Source: an uncultured Bacilli bacterium
GTDB taxonomy: Bacteria > Bacillota_I > Bacilli_A > RF39 > UBA660
Assembly (NCBI GenBank): GCA_949746915.1
Contig: CATKEA010000139.1
Coordinates: 1 to 19,148, forward strand
Direction of reading: 5' to 3'
DNA: 19,148 bases
Shown: piece by piece, positions 7,000 to 15,180 of the stretch
Numbering within the stretch: the first letter of the stretch is position 1
Layout of the letters: every line of letters starts with the position of its first letter
The notes under the pieces: generated by a model
The model's database searches: none
What the model saw: only the letters and a program-made list of their open reading frames with translations
Told to the model about the DNA's origin: nothing
Translations under genes and position numbers: made by a program

Positions 7000-8557
7000 T
7001 AAAGATTATAATCCTGATGTTCTTACATGTTTAGCTAATCTTTCTAATGATGAAATTTTTACATCAGCAAAGGTAGCTAATGATATGTTAGATTTGTTAC
7101 CTAAGAGTTTATGGTCTGATCCAAAGGCAACTTTTTTAGACCCTTGTTGTAAAACAGGTGTTTTTCTTAGAGAAATTGTTAAGCGTCTTATTGATGGTCT
7201 TAAGGATATAATTCCTGATGAGTTTGACCGAGTTAATCATATTTTGACTAAGCAAGTTTTTGGTATTGCTATAACAGAACTTACAGGTTTAGTATCAAGA
7301 AGAACATTGTATTGTTCTAAATATGCTAATAGTGAGTTTTCTAATTGTTCAGAATTTAAGGATGCTTTTGGAAATATTCGTTTTGTTCCTTGTAAACATA
7401 CATGGAAAGATAAAAATTGTATTTATTGTGGGGTTAATAAGAAAACTTATGAAAGACCTGACGAGTTGGAAGCACATGCTTATGAGTTTATTCATGCAGG
7501 AAAGGTAGATGAGTTATTTAAGATGAGATTTGATGTAATAGTTGGGAATCCACCTTATCAAATGAGTGATGGTGGAGGAACTGGTGATAGTGCAAAACCT
7601 ATTTATCATTTTTTTATTCAACAAGCTAAAAAATTGCAACCTAAATATTTATTAATGATTGTACCTTCTAGATGGATGAAAGGTGGTAAAGGGTTAGATT
7701 CTTTTAGAAAAGAAATGATAGAAGATAAACAGATGAAGTATATATATGATTTTGAAGATGCTAGTGAGTGTTTTCCAGGTACGCATATAGATGGTGGTGT
7801 TAACTATTTTTTATGGCAAAAAGGTTATACGGGTACTTGTGAATATCATTATAAAGCTTTGGATGGAACAGAAAATGCTAGTCATAGGTATTTAAAAACT
7901 AATTTATCAGATACTGTTATGCGTGATTATAGACAATTATCGATAATAGAAAAAGCAGTTAAGTTTAAAGAAGATAAATTTAGTAAAATTGCTTCTTCTA
8001 GAAATCCATTTGGTTATTATTCAGACTTGTTTAATAATCCTGAAAAGTATCCAAAGATTGATTTACAGATGAGTAGTAAAAAGGGATATTTAAAAATATA
8101 TGGAGTAAAAGGTAAAAAAGGTGGTTCTAAAAGAGTAGTTGGGTTTGTTAATCCAGATAGTGTTTTAAAACTTAGTGATGATGTTTCTAAGTATAAACTT
8201 TATTTTTCAAAGGCGTATATGACAACATCAACTGTTCCACCAGAGATTATTATTGGTGAACCTGGTACAGTTTGTACGGAAACATTTATAGAACTTGGGC
8301 CATTTAATACTTTGGATGAAGCTAATAATTGTCTTTCATATATTAAAACGAAGTTTTTTAGAGCTTTATTATTTTATAATAGACATTCATTGAATATTTC
8401 AAAGGAGTCTTTTGAGTTGATTCCACTTCAAAGTTTTGATAAGTCTTGGGCAGATTCTGAATTATATGAAAAGTATGGATTAACAGAACAGGAAATATCA
8501 TATATTGAAAATATGGTTAAACCTATGGATAATGTTGGTGGTGATATTAGTGAATAG
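6992..8557 (+). CDS. Eco57I-like N6-adenine DNA methyltransferase
   Basis: A 521-aa DNA methyltransferase expected to modify adenine in a specific site. DEIFTS (20-25) leads into a motif I position, FLDPCCKTGVFL (48-59), where Lys54 replaces the first Gly of the usual D-P-x-x-G-x-G. The catalytic motif IV is NPPYQ (186-190). Between them is a likely zinc-binding insert (Cys134, His136, Cys143, Cys146, with His162 and His168 nearby). The C-terminal 200 or so residues (KTKFFRALLF and similar) probably serve as the target-recognition part, since no separate specificity gene is seen. ATG 6992 is chosen because GAAGGTGA (6978-6985) precedes it, and the ATG overlaps the previous stop, indicating coupled translation. 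Its stop overlaps the helicase-nuclease gene. Family assignment is firm; the split of SAM binding between two subunits is inference. Confidence 0.88.
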   Translation: MFNKDYNPDVLTCLANLSNDEIFTSAKVANDMLDLLPKSLWSDPKATFLDPCCKTGVFLREIVKRLIDGLKDIIPDEFDRVNHILTKQVFGIAITELTGLVSRRTLYCSKYANSEFSNCSEFKDAFGNIRFVPCKHTWKDKNCIYCGVNKKTYERPDELEAHAYEFIHAGKVDELFKMRFDVIVGNPPYQMSDGGGTGDSAKPIYHFFIQQAKKLQPKYLLMIVPSRWMKGGKGLDSFRKEMIEDKQMKYIYDFEDASECFPGTHIDGGVNYFLWQKGYTGTCEYHYKALDGTENASHRYLKTNLSDTVMRDYRQLSIIEKAVKFKEDKFSKIASSRNPFGYYSDLFNNPEKYPKIDLQMSSKKGYLKIYGVKGKKGGSKRVVGFVNPDSVLKLSDDVSKYKLYFSKAYMTTSTVPPEIIIGEPGTVCTETFIELGPFNTLDEANNCLSYIKTKFFRALLFYNRHSLNISKESFELIPLQSFDKSWADSELYEKYGLTEQEISYIENMVKPMDNVGGDISE

Positions 8558-11042
8558 TGAGTTATTTCCTGGTAGAAAGTCAGTCCATTCACAAATATAT
8601 GCTTATGAGGATATTAATCCTAATCATAAAGGACTTTTAAAAATAGGATATACAACGAGAGAAAATGTAGAAGATCGAATTAAGGAACAATTTCCTGTTT
8701 TAGGTCCAGAGGAGGAAAAACCTTATAAAATAGTATTTGTTGAGAATGCTATGAGAGAAGATGGAACAAGTTTTAGAGATACAGATATTCATGATTTACT
8801 TAGAGCTAAAAATTTTGAAAATCCGAATGGGGAATGGTTTAGATGTAGTGTTGATGATTTAATGGCTGCTTATTTAGCTATATATAATCGTATAAGTAAT
8901 TATGAAAACAGAACTCAAAGTTTTAAATTAAGAAAAGAACAAGAACAAGCTATTGAAAAAACTGCTTCATATTTTAATAAATTTTCTAAGTCTGAAGGAG
9001 TAGTTCCACATTTTTTATGGAATGCTAAGATGCGTTTTGGTAAAACTTTTACAGCATATAAATTAGCTGAACGTATGAAATGGAAAAGAGTCCTTATTTT
9101 AACTTTTAAACCAGCTGTTGAGAGTGCTTGGCGAGAGGATTTAGAATCACATCTTGATTTTACTGGTTGGCAGTTTGTGGCTCGTGATGCCCTTGATTAT
9201 GAGGATTGTGATAAGAATAGACCTATTGTTTGTTTTGGTTCATTTCAGGATTATTTAGGAAGAAATTCAGCTGGAGGAATTAAGATTAAAAATAAATGGG
9301 TTCATAAAGTTGATTGGGATTGTGTAATTCTTGATGAATATCATTATGGTGCTTGGAGAGAAAGTGCAAAGGAATTATTTGAGAGTGAAGATATTAAGTC
9401 ACAAAAGGATGAAGTTGGAAATGGACTTGAGTATTTTGATGAAGATATAATGCCAATTAGAACAAAGCATTATTTATATTTATCAGGGACACCATTTAGA
9501 GCTATTGCTTCTGGAGAGTTTATAGAAGAACAAATTTATAACTGGACTTATTCAGATGAACAGAGAGCAAAAAAAGAATGGAAAGGTGAAAAAGCTAAAA
9601 ATCCATATGCTGAATTACCAAAGATGGTGTTGTTGACATATCAACTTCCTGATTCTATTAAAGAAATAGCATCAACTGGAGAGTTTGATGAATTTGATTT
9701 GAATACTTTTTTTGCCGCTGAAGGCGAAGGTGAAGATGCTCATTTTGTGTATGAAAATGAAGTTCAAAAATGGCTTGATTTAATACGTGGTAGTTATTTG
9801 GCTACATCAATTGATAATTTAAAACTTGGTGCTAAGAAACCTCCAATGCCATATTCTGATACTAGGCTTCTTAGTACTTTAAATCATACGTTGTGGTTTT
9901 TACCTAGTGTTTCAGCTTGTTATGCAATGAGTAATTTGTTAAAGCAAAGACAAAATATTTTTTATCATGAATACAAGGTTTTAGTTTGTGCAGGAATAAG
10001 TGCTGGTGTTGGTATTAAAGCGATTGCTCCTGTTAGACGAGCAATGGAAGATCCACTTAATAGTAAGACAATAACTTTGACTTGTGGAAAATTGACAACG
10101 GGAATAACAGTTAAACCTTGGGGTGGAATTTTTATGCTTAGAAATTTAAGTACACCAGAAACTTATTTTCAGGCAGCATTTCGTGTTCAGTCATCTTGGA
10201 CACTTAAAAATGAAGAAGTAACTAAGGAAGATGAAATATTAAAAAAAGAGTGTTATGTTTTTGACTTTGCACCTAATAGGGCTTTAAGGCAGATTGCTGA
10301 TTATAGTTGTCGACTTGATGTTAATGAGAATGATCCAGAGAAGAAAGTTAATGATTTTATTAATTTTTTGCCTGTTCTTGCTTATGATGGTAGTTCGATG
10401 AAACAGATTGATGCTGCTGGAATTCTTGATATAGCAATGAGTGGTACTTCAGCTACGTTACTTGCAAAGAGATGGGAAAGTGCATTACTTGTTAATGTTG
10501 ATAATATGACTTTAGGAAAACTTCTTAGTAATCAAGAGGCAATGAATGCTCTTATGAGTATAGAAGGATTTAGAAGGCTTAATCAGGATTTGGAAACGAT
10601 TATTAATAAATCAACAGATATCAAGGAAAAGAAAAAAGAAGCTAGTGAGAGGGAATTAACAAAGCAGGAAAAAGCAGAACTTTCGCTTGAAGAAAAAGAA
10701 TATAAGAGTAAGCGTAAACAAATTCAGGAGAAACTTATCAAGTTTGCAACAAGAATTCCAGTTTTTATGTATTTGACTGATTATCGGGAAAGAACTTTGA
10801 AGGATATTATTACACAGTTAGAGCCTGGTTTATTTCAAAAGGTTACAGGGCTTACAGTTAATGACTTTGAATTACTTGTAAGTTTAGGAGTGTTTAATGG
10901 TCCACTTATGAATGATGCGGTATTTAAATTTAAAAGGTATGAGGATGCTAGTTTAGTTTATACAGGTATTAATAAACATGATGTTGATACTAATGTTGGT
11001 TTATTTGATACTACTGTTACTGTTGAAGAGTTCAAGGGATAA
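8550..11042 (+). CDS. GIY-YIG (T5orf172-like) nuclease fused to an SF2 helicase, restriction subunit
   Basis: A protein of about 830 aa, the probable restriction subunit. Residues about 15-100 resemble the T5orf172/Mug113 branch of GIY-YIG nucleases: IYAYE (16-20), LKIGYTTR (30-37), Arg43, an H-D-L-L helix (81-84) and GEWF (94-97). A superfamily 2 ATPase follows: Walker A MRFGKT (161-166, Lys165), DEYH box (262-265), SGTPFR (312-317), and a C-terminal lobe with LTTGITV and QAAFRVQ (541-547, arginine finger Arg545). A charged helical stretch lies near 690-735. The N-terminus is uncertain. GTG 8550 is preferred: it overlaps the methyltransferase stop and follows GGTGGTGAT (8537-8545). ATG 8532 is the alternative. 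A strong terminator follows. The expected role is ATP-driven cleavage of DNA lacking the partner's methyl mark; this is inferred from the operon. Confidence 0.87.
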   Translation: MNSELFPGRKSVHSQIYAYEDINPNHKGLLKIGYTTRENVEDRIKEQFPVLGPEEEKPYKIVFVENAMREDGTSFRDTDIHDLLRAKNFENPNGEWFRCSVDDLMAAYLAIYNRISNYENRTQSFKLRKEQEQAIEKTASYFNKFSKSEGVVPHFLWNAKMRFGKTFTAYKLAERMKWKRVLILTFKPAVESAWREDLESHLDFTGWQFVARDALDYEDCDKNRPIVCFGSFQDYLGRNSAGGIKIKNKWVHKVDWDCVILDEYHYGAWRESAKELFESEDIKSQKDEVGNGLEYFDEDIMPIRTKHYLYLSGTPFRAIASGEFIEEQIYNWTYSDEQRAKKEWKGEKAKNPYAELPKMVLLTYQLPDSIKEIASTGEFDEFDLNTFFAAEGEGEDAHFVYENEVQKWLDLIRGSYLATSIDNLKLGAKKPPMPYSDTRLLSTLNHTLWFLPSVSACYAMSNLLKQRQNIFYHEYKVLVCAGISAGVGIKAIAPVRRAMEDPLNSKTITLTCGKLTTGITVKPWGGIFMLRNLSTPETYFQAAFRVQSSWTLKNEEVTKEDEILKKECYVFDFAPNRALRQIADYSCRLDVNENDPEKKVNDFINFLPVLAYDGSSMKQIDAAGILDIAMSGTSATLLAKRWESALLVNVDNMTLGKLLSNQEAMNALMSIEGFRRLNQDLETIINKSTDIKEKKKEASERELTKQEKAELSLEEKEYKSKRKQIQEKLIKFATRIPVFMYLTDYRERTLKDIITQLEPGLFQKVTGLTVNDFELLVSLGVFNGPLMNDAVFKFKRYEDASLVYTGINKHDVDTNVGLFDTTVTVEEFKG

Positions 11043-11046
11043 GTTT

Positions 11047-11076
11047 AAAGATATTTCGTTTTGAAATATCTTTTTT
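11047..11076 (+). terminator. Strong rho-independent terminator ending the restriction operon
   Basis: AAAGATATTTC (11047-11057) and GAAATATCTTT (11063-11073) form a perfect 11-bp stem over a 5-nt loop, with a run of six T residues at 11071-11076. It starts five bases after the helicase-nuclease stop and separates that operon from the DUF262 gene. Confidence 0.9.
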
Positions 11077-11127
11077 GGTATTTTTTGGAAATAATTTGTT
11101 ACTAGTAAGAAATATACTTAAAAGTTA

Positions 11128-11136
11128 TGTTATAAT
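11128..11136 (+). promoter_or_regulatory. Extended -10 promoter for the DUF262 gene
   Basis: TGTTATAAT (11128-11136) is a perfect extended -10 element lying after the terminator and 30 nt before the start codon. No good -35 box is visible at 16-18 bp. Confidence 0.55.
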
Positions 11137-11165
11137 ATTTTTAGATGTTTTGTAGGAGGAGTATA

Positions 11166-13640
11166 ATGAATAAGTTAGAATCATTGAATGAAATATTTCA
11201 AAATAGTATTTTTCGGATACCAGATTATCAACGTGGATATTCTTGGGAGAGTCAACAATTAGAAGAGTTTTGGGAAGATATATCGAAGTTACCTCAAAAT
11301 AATGATCATTATACTGGAATGATTTCTTTAAATATATTAGATAAGGAACATGATAGGGAGATTTTAGATAAATGGAATAACGAAAAATGGTTGTTATATA
11401 ATAATGAAAATGAGTTTCAAGCTTTTCATGTTGTTGATGGTCAGCAAAGACTTACAACGATAATTATTCTGCTTCAAGCAATTGTTGAACTTTATCGTGA
11501 AAAGAGTTCTATCGTTGATGATAATAGGATTATGGTTGATGATGATACTAATTTATTTAAAATTATAGAAAAATATTTAGTAATAGAAAAGCCTAATTCT
11601 AATGGAGTTATAAAATCATATTTGTTTGGTTATGAGGTTGATAAACCAAGTGACGATTATTTTAAAACAAAGATTTTAAATCCTGATTATACTGGAGAAG
11701 TTGTTACTAGTTTTTATACGCTTAATTTAGATAATGCTAAAAGTTATTTTAAAGATGAATTGGAAAAATTATACAATTTAACGAATGATTTTTCAGAGGT
11801 TTATAAAATATATAAGAAGCTTACTAATAATTTAAAATTTAATAAGTATGTGATTGATAAGAATTTTAATGTTAATGTAGCATTTGAAACAATGAATAAT
11901 CGTGGTAAAAGGTTATCTAATCTTGAGCTTTTGAAGAATAGATTAATTTATTTAACTTCTTTATTATCTTTACCTGATGATGAGGAAAAAGCTCTGATGA
12001 AGTCTATTAATGATACTTGGAAAACGATTTATAAATATCTTGGTATGGATAGTAAATCTAAACTTGATGATGATGATTTTTTACTTTCTCATTGTTATGT
12101 TTATTTTGGATATACTGAAGCCATTAAAAAGGATTATGCAAAGTTTTTGTTAAAGAGTTATTTTAGTCCATCAAGAATATTTAATACTATTAATATTCAG
12201 GTTGATGATGATAGTAATTATATTGATGATGATACTAGTGCTATTGAAGAGGTTTTTGACAGTACAGATTTATCTAAAAAGTTAACTAGCGAAGATATTA
12301 TTAAGTATATCAATAGTTTGTCTGAATTAGTTCCTTATTGGTATTATCTTCATTTTCAAAAAACAGCTGATGCTGATTTAAATTTATGGTTGTCAAAGCT
12401 TAAACGATTAGAATTTAATTATTTTAGACCATTGATTTTGGTAACATTATCAAAAAACTATGTAGCAGTAGATAAAAAACTTAAATTACTTCAAGCTGTA
12501 GAACGATTTATTTTTGTTATGTTTAGATTATGTGGATTTCAAACTACTTATTGTAGACATATATATACTAAATATACTAATCTTTTGTATTTTGATAATA
12601 TAGATATTGATGAAATTATCGAATCTCTTGGTAAACTTGATGCTATTAGTACTAATAATGTTATTGATATGAATATTGGGGTTTTATCAACAATTAATAA
12701 ATTATTTAAAAATAATGGCTTTTATAGTTGGAAAGCAAATAAGTATTTTCTTTATGAGTATGAATTATATTTAATGAAACAATTTAGTGGTGTTGAAATT
12801 ATTGATGCAGATAGGTACTTTAATTCAACGAAAATTTCTGTTGAACATATTTTTCCACAATCAGAAAGTAGTTCATATTGGTTAAATATTTTTGATAACA
12901 GTAGTTTGGAAGAGCGTAATAGTTTTAGAGGTAGTTTAGGTAATTTGCTTCCACTTGCTTTAGAAATTAATAGAGATTTACAGGATCATGATTTTGAGAA
13001 AAAGAAGGAAAGGTATAAGAATGGTTCTTATTCTGAAAGAGAAATCTATGATTATCGTGATGATCAAGGTATATCTATTTGGAATCGTGATTCTATATTG
13101 AATAGAGGACTTATTTTAGTTGAATTTTTAGAAAATAGGTGGGATATTAAATTTCAAAGTAGGTATGATAAAATAAGATTTCTTGGGCTTAATTCTTTAA
13201 ATAATGAAGATTATAAGTATGTAGATTATATTGAACCTGTTTATGAGGAAGAAAGCCAGTCTACTGGTAGATATGGAAGAAGAGAATATGATATAGATTA
13301 TCATCTTAGTAGTATTAATGCTGGTACTAAGCATTTATTTTATGAACTTGATTCTAGGGTGAAGAATGAGTTTAATGACATTATGGTTAAAATAAATAAG
13401 ATATATGTTGGTTATAGTAAAAATAATAATTTTTTGCAGATTCATTTTAGAAAGAATAATTTAATTGTTTATTTGTTACCTAGTGATAATTATAATGATG
13501 TTGATAATAGATTAGAAGTTGTACCTAATACTTATCAATGGAAGGTTAATACTAAAATGGAAATTTTTTCTATTGATGATATCGATTATGTTATGAATTT
13601 TATAAGAGAAAGCTATGATATAGTAGTAAATGGGAGATGA
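11166..13640 (+). CDS. DUF262-DUF1524-DUF5655 protein, GmrSD-like type IV restriction enzyme
   Basis: An 824-aa protein of the single-chain GmrSD type, which cuts DNA carrying modified bases. The N-terminal DUF262 domain has the diagnostic FRIPDYQRGYSW (16-27) and DGQQRLTT (91-98), the ParB-like NTP-binding and hydrolysis signature. The DUF1524 HNH-type nuclease has VEHIFPQ (559-565, His561) followed by SLGNLLPLALEIN and a Lys-rich helix. The last 115 or so residues (about 707-820, IYVGYSKNNNFLQIHF to FIRESY) match the DUF5655 theme, an uncharacterised domain often joined to such proteins. ATG 11166 is chosen because GGAGGA (11155-11160) precedes it; ATG 11145 lies upstream of that site. It has its own promoter, and its end overlaps or abuts the S66 peptidase gene. 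The target, such as modified phage DNA, is inferred from the family. Confidence 0.87.
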   Translation: MNKLESLNEIFQNSIFRIPDYQRGYSWESQQLEEFWEDISKLPQNNDHYTGMISLNILDKEHDREILDKWNNEKWLLYNNENEFQAFHVVDGQQRLTTIIILLQAIVELYREKSSIVDDNRIMVDDDTNLFKIIEKYLVIEKPNSNGVIKSYLFGYEVDKPSDDYFKTKILNPDYTGEVVTSFYTLNLDNAKSYFKDELEKLYNLTNDFSEVYKIYKKLTNNLKFNKYVIDKNFNVNVAFETMNNRGKRLSNLELLKNRLIYLTSLLSLPDDEEKALMKSINDTWKTIYKYLGMDSKSKLDDDDFLLSHCYVYFGYTEAIKKDYAKFLLKSYFSPSRIFNTINIQVDDDSNYIDDDTSAIEEVFDSTDLSKKLTSEDIIKYINSLSELVPYWYYLHFQKTADADLNLWLSKLKRLEFNYFRPLILVTLSKNYVAVDKKLKLLQAVERFIFVMFRLCGFQTTYCRHIYTKYTNLLYFDNIDIDEIIESLGKLDAISTNNVIDMNIGVLSTINKLFKNNGFYSWKANKYFLYEYELYLMKQFSGVEIIDADRYFNSTKISVEHIFPQSESSSYWLNIFDNSSLEERNSFRGSLGNLLPLALEINRDLQDHDFEKKKERYKNGSYSEREIYDYRDDQGISIWNRDSILNRGLILVEFLENRWDIKFQSRYDKIRFLGLNSLNNEDYKYVDYIEPVYEEESQSTGRYGRREYDIDYHLSSINAGTKHLFYELDSRVKNEFNDIMVKINKIYVGYSKNNNFLQIHFRKNNLIVYLLPSDNYNDVDNRLEVVPNTYQWKVNTKMEIFSIDDIDYVMNFIRESYDIVVNGR

Positions 13641-13645
13641 GATTG

Positions 13646-14725
13646 GTGAAAAAAGCAGTAAATTTAAAAAAGGGTGATAAGGTAGCAATAGTTTGTTTAT
13701 CAAGAGGTTTACTTGGTGAGGCGTTTGTTAAGCATGAGGTTGATATTGCCCTTAAGAGATTAAAAGATTATGGGCTTGTACCTGTTATTATGCCTAATGC
13801 TAGTAAGGGGATGAAATGTTTAGAAGAGCATCCTGAATTGCGAGCTGAAGATTTAAAGATGGCTTTTATGGATCATAGTATTAAAGCTATTATTTCAGCT
13901 ATTGGTGGGAATGATACTTATAAAATTTTTCCATATTTGATGGAGGATCAGGAATTTATTAGTGCAGTTAGAAATAATCCGAAGATATTTTCTGGATTTT
14001 CTGATACTACTATGGATCACTTAATGTTATATAAGTTAGGTCTTTCAACCTTTTATGGTCCTTGTATTTTAGTTGATATTGCAGAGCTTGATAAAGAAAT
14101 GCTACCTTATACTAGAAAATATTTTGAAAAGTATTTCTTAAATGAAGATAGTTTTGAAATAGAGTCTAGCTCTGTTTGGTATAGTGACAGAAAAACTTAT
14201 GATGTAAGTCAGATTGGGGTTAGTAGAAAAGTAAATAAAGAGGTGCATGGTTACGAAGTTTTAAATGGTTCTGGGGTAAGAAATGGAAGACTTTTAGGTG
14301 GTTGTATTGATAGTATTTATGAAGCTATGACTGGTAGTAATTTTAAGGATGAGGTTTTAATTTGTGAAAAGTATGGGATAGTTCCTTCAAAAGAAGAGTG
14401 GAATGGAAAGATTATGTTTTTAGAAACTAGTGACGAAAAGGTAAGTCCTGATTATTTAGAAGTGATGTTAAATGAATTTAAAAGTAGGGGTATTTTTGAT
14501 GTCGTTTCAGGTGTTATAGTTGGAAAACCAATTGATGAGGTATATTATGAAGAATATAAGGATGTCTTTAAAAGGGTATTTAAGGATTTAGAAACGCCAG
14601 TTCTATATAATGTTAACTTTGGACATTCGACTCCTAGATGTGTCATACCTTATGGAATTATGGCTAGTGTCGATTATGATAATAAGACGATAAGGATTAT
14701 CGAAGCTATGTTAGAAAGGGAGTAG
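13646..14725 (+). CDS. S66 family serine peptidase (LD-carboxypeptidase / MccF-like)
   Basis: A 359-aa cytosolic peptidase of family S66, which trims the terminal D-amino acid from recycled murein tetrapeptides (LdcA) or inactivates microcin C-type peptide-nucleotides (MccF). The start VNLKKGDKVAIV and the IGGNDTYKIFPYL segment are typical. The predicted triad is Ser119 in GFSD, Glu260 in FLETSDE and His327 in FGHS. The YGP segment after the nucleophile and the overall length look closer to the MccF branch, but I cannot decide between the two roles from sequence alone. The start is uncertain. GTG 13646 fits GGGAG (13632-13636) at nine bases. ATG 13637 overlaps the DUF262 stop (ATGA) but has that GGGAG directly abutting it. 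No promoter is visible, so it is probably co-transcribed with the DUF262 gene. Confidence 0.88.
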   Translation: MKKAVNLKKGDKVAIVCLSRGLLGEAFVKHEVDIALKRLKDYGLVPVIMPNASKGMKCLEEHPELRAEDLKMAFMDHSIKAIISAIGGNDTYKIFPYLMEDQEFISAVRNNPKIFSGFSDTTMDHLMLYKLGLSTFYGPCILVDIAELDKEMLPYTRKYFEKYFLNEDSFEIESSSVWYSDRKTYDVSQIGVSRKVNKEVHGYEVLNGSGVRNGRLLGGCIDSIYEAMTGSNFKDEVLICEKYGIVPSKEEWNGKIMFLETSDEKVSPDYLEVMLNEFKSRGIFDVVSGVIVGKPIDEVYYEEYKDVFKRVFKDLETPVLYNVNFGHSTPRCVIPYGIMASVDYDNKTIRIIEAMLERE

Positions 14726-14730
14726 TTAAT

Positions 14731-15033
14731 ATGAGTACAACTAAGGAATATAAAGATTATGTTTTAGATAGACTTAGTAATTTAGATAATATTTTTTGTC
14801 GTCCAATGATGGGAGGATATTTGTTTTATTATAATGGAATACTTTTTGGAGGTATTTATGAAAATGATAATTTTTTAGTTAAAAAAACAGATAGTAATAA
14901 AAAATATAATCTTAAAGAAGAAATTCCTTATAAAGGTGGAAAGTTAATGTATTTACTTGATGATTTGGATAATATAGAATTGTTATGTAATGTAGTTTTG
15001 GATACATGTGTTGATTTGGCTAAGAAGAAGTAA
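14731..15033 (+). CDS. TfoX N-terminal domain protein
   Basis: A 100-aa protein that matches the TfoX/Sxy N-terminal domain: a short helix, then RPMMGGYLFYYNGILFGGIY with paired Gly and aromatic residues, a Lys-rich strand, YKGGKLMYLLDD, and a C-terminal helix. Full-length TfoX (Sxy) is a competence activator in gamma-proteobacteria, but stand-alone N-terminal domains are widespread in Firmicutes and their role is not established, so no gene symbol is given. The start has AAAGGGAG (14715-14722) upstream. Only five bases separate it from the S66 peptidase gene, so the two form one transcript. Confidence 0.82.
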   Translation: MSTTKEYKDYVLDRLSNLDNIFCRPMMGGYLFYYNGILFGGIYENDNFLVKKTDSNKKYNLKEEIPYKGGKLMYLLDDLDNIELLCNVVLDTCVDLAKKK

Positions 15034-15111
15034 AAAAATGTACTAATAGCAAAATAGAAAAGTTTTGATATATAGTTTTTTTTAATATTGATGTATTAAA
15101 TAAAAAGATAA

Positions 15112-15140
15112 TTGATGTTAGGGCGTTGTTGTGCTATAAT
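15112..15140 (+). promoter_or_regulatory. Promoter of the DUF4358-MBOAT-DHHW operon
   Basis: TTGATG (15112-15117) and TATAAT (15135-15140) are 17 bp apart, and the -10 box is extended (TGC at 15132-15134). The lipoprotein ATG lies 40 nt downstream. Confidence 0.75.
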
Positions 15141-15180
15141 TGAAATGTAAAAAAATTATAATAGAAATGGAAGGTTAATT

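Noticed and set aside
7323..7508. A 61-codon forward frame inside the methyltransferase gene
   Set aside because: Out-of-frame shadow of a clearly conserved domain.
13512..13703. Reverse-strand frame at the DUF262/S66 junction
   Set aside because: Antisense to two well-supported genes, with low-complexity hydrophobic composition caused by AT-rich DNA and no ribosome-binding site.
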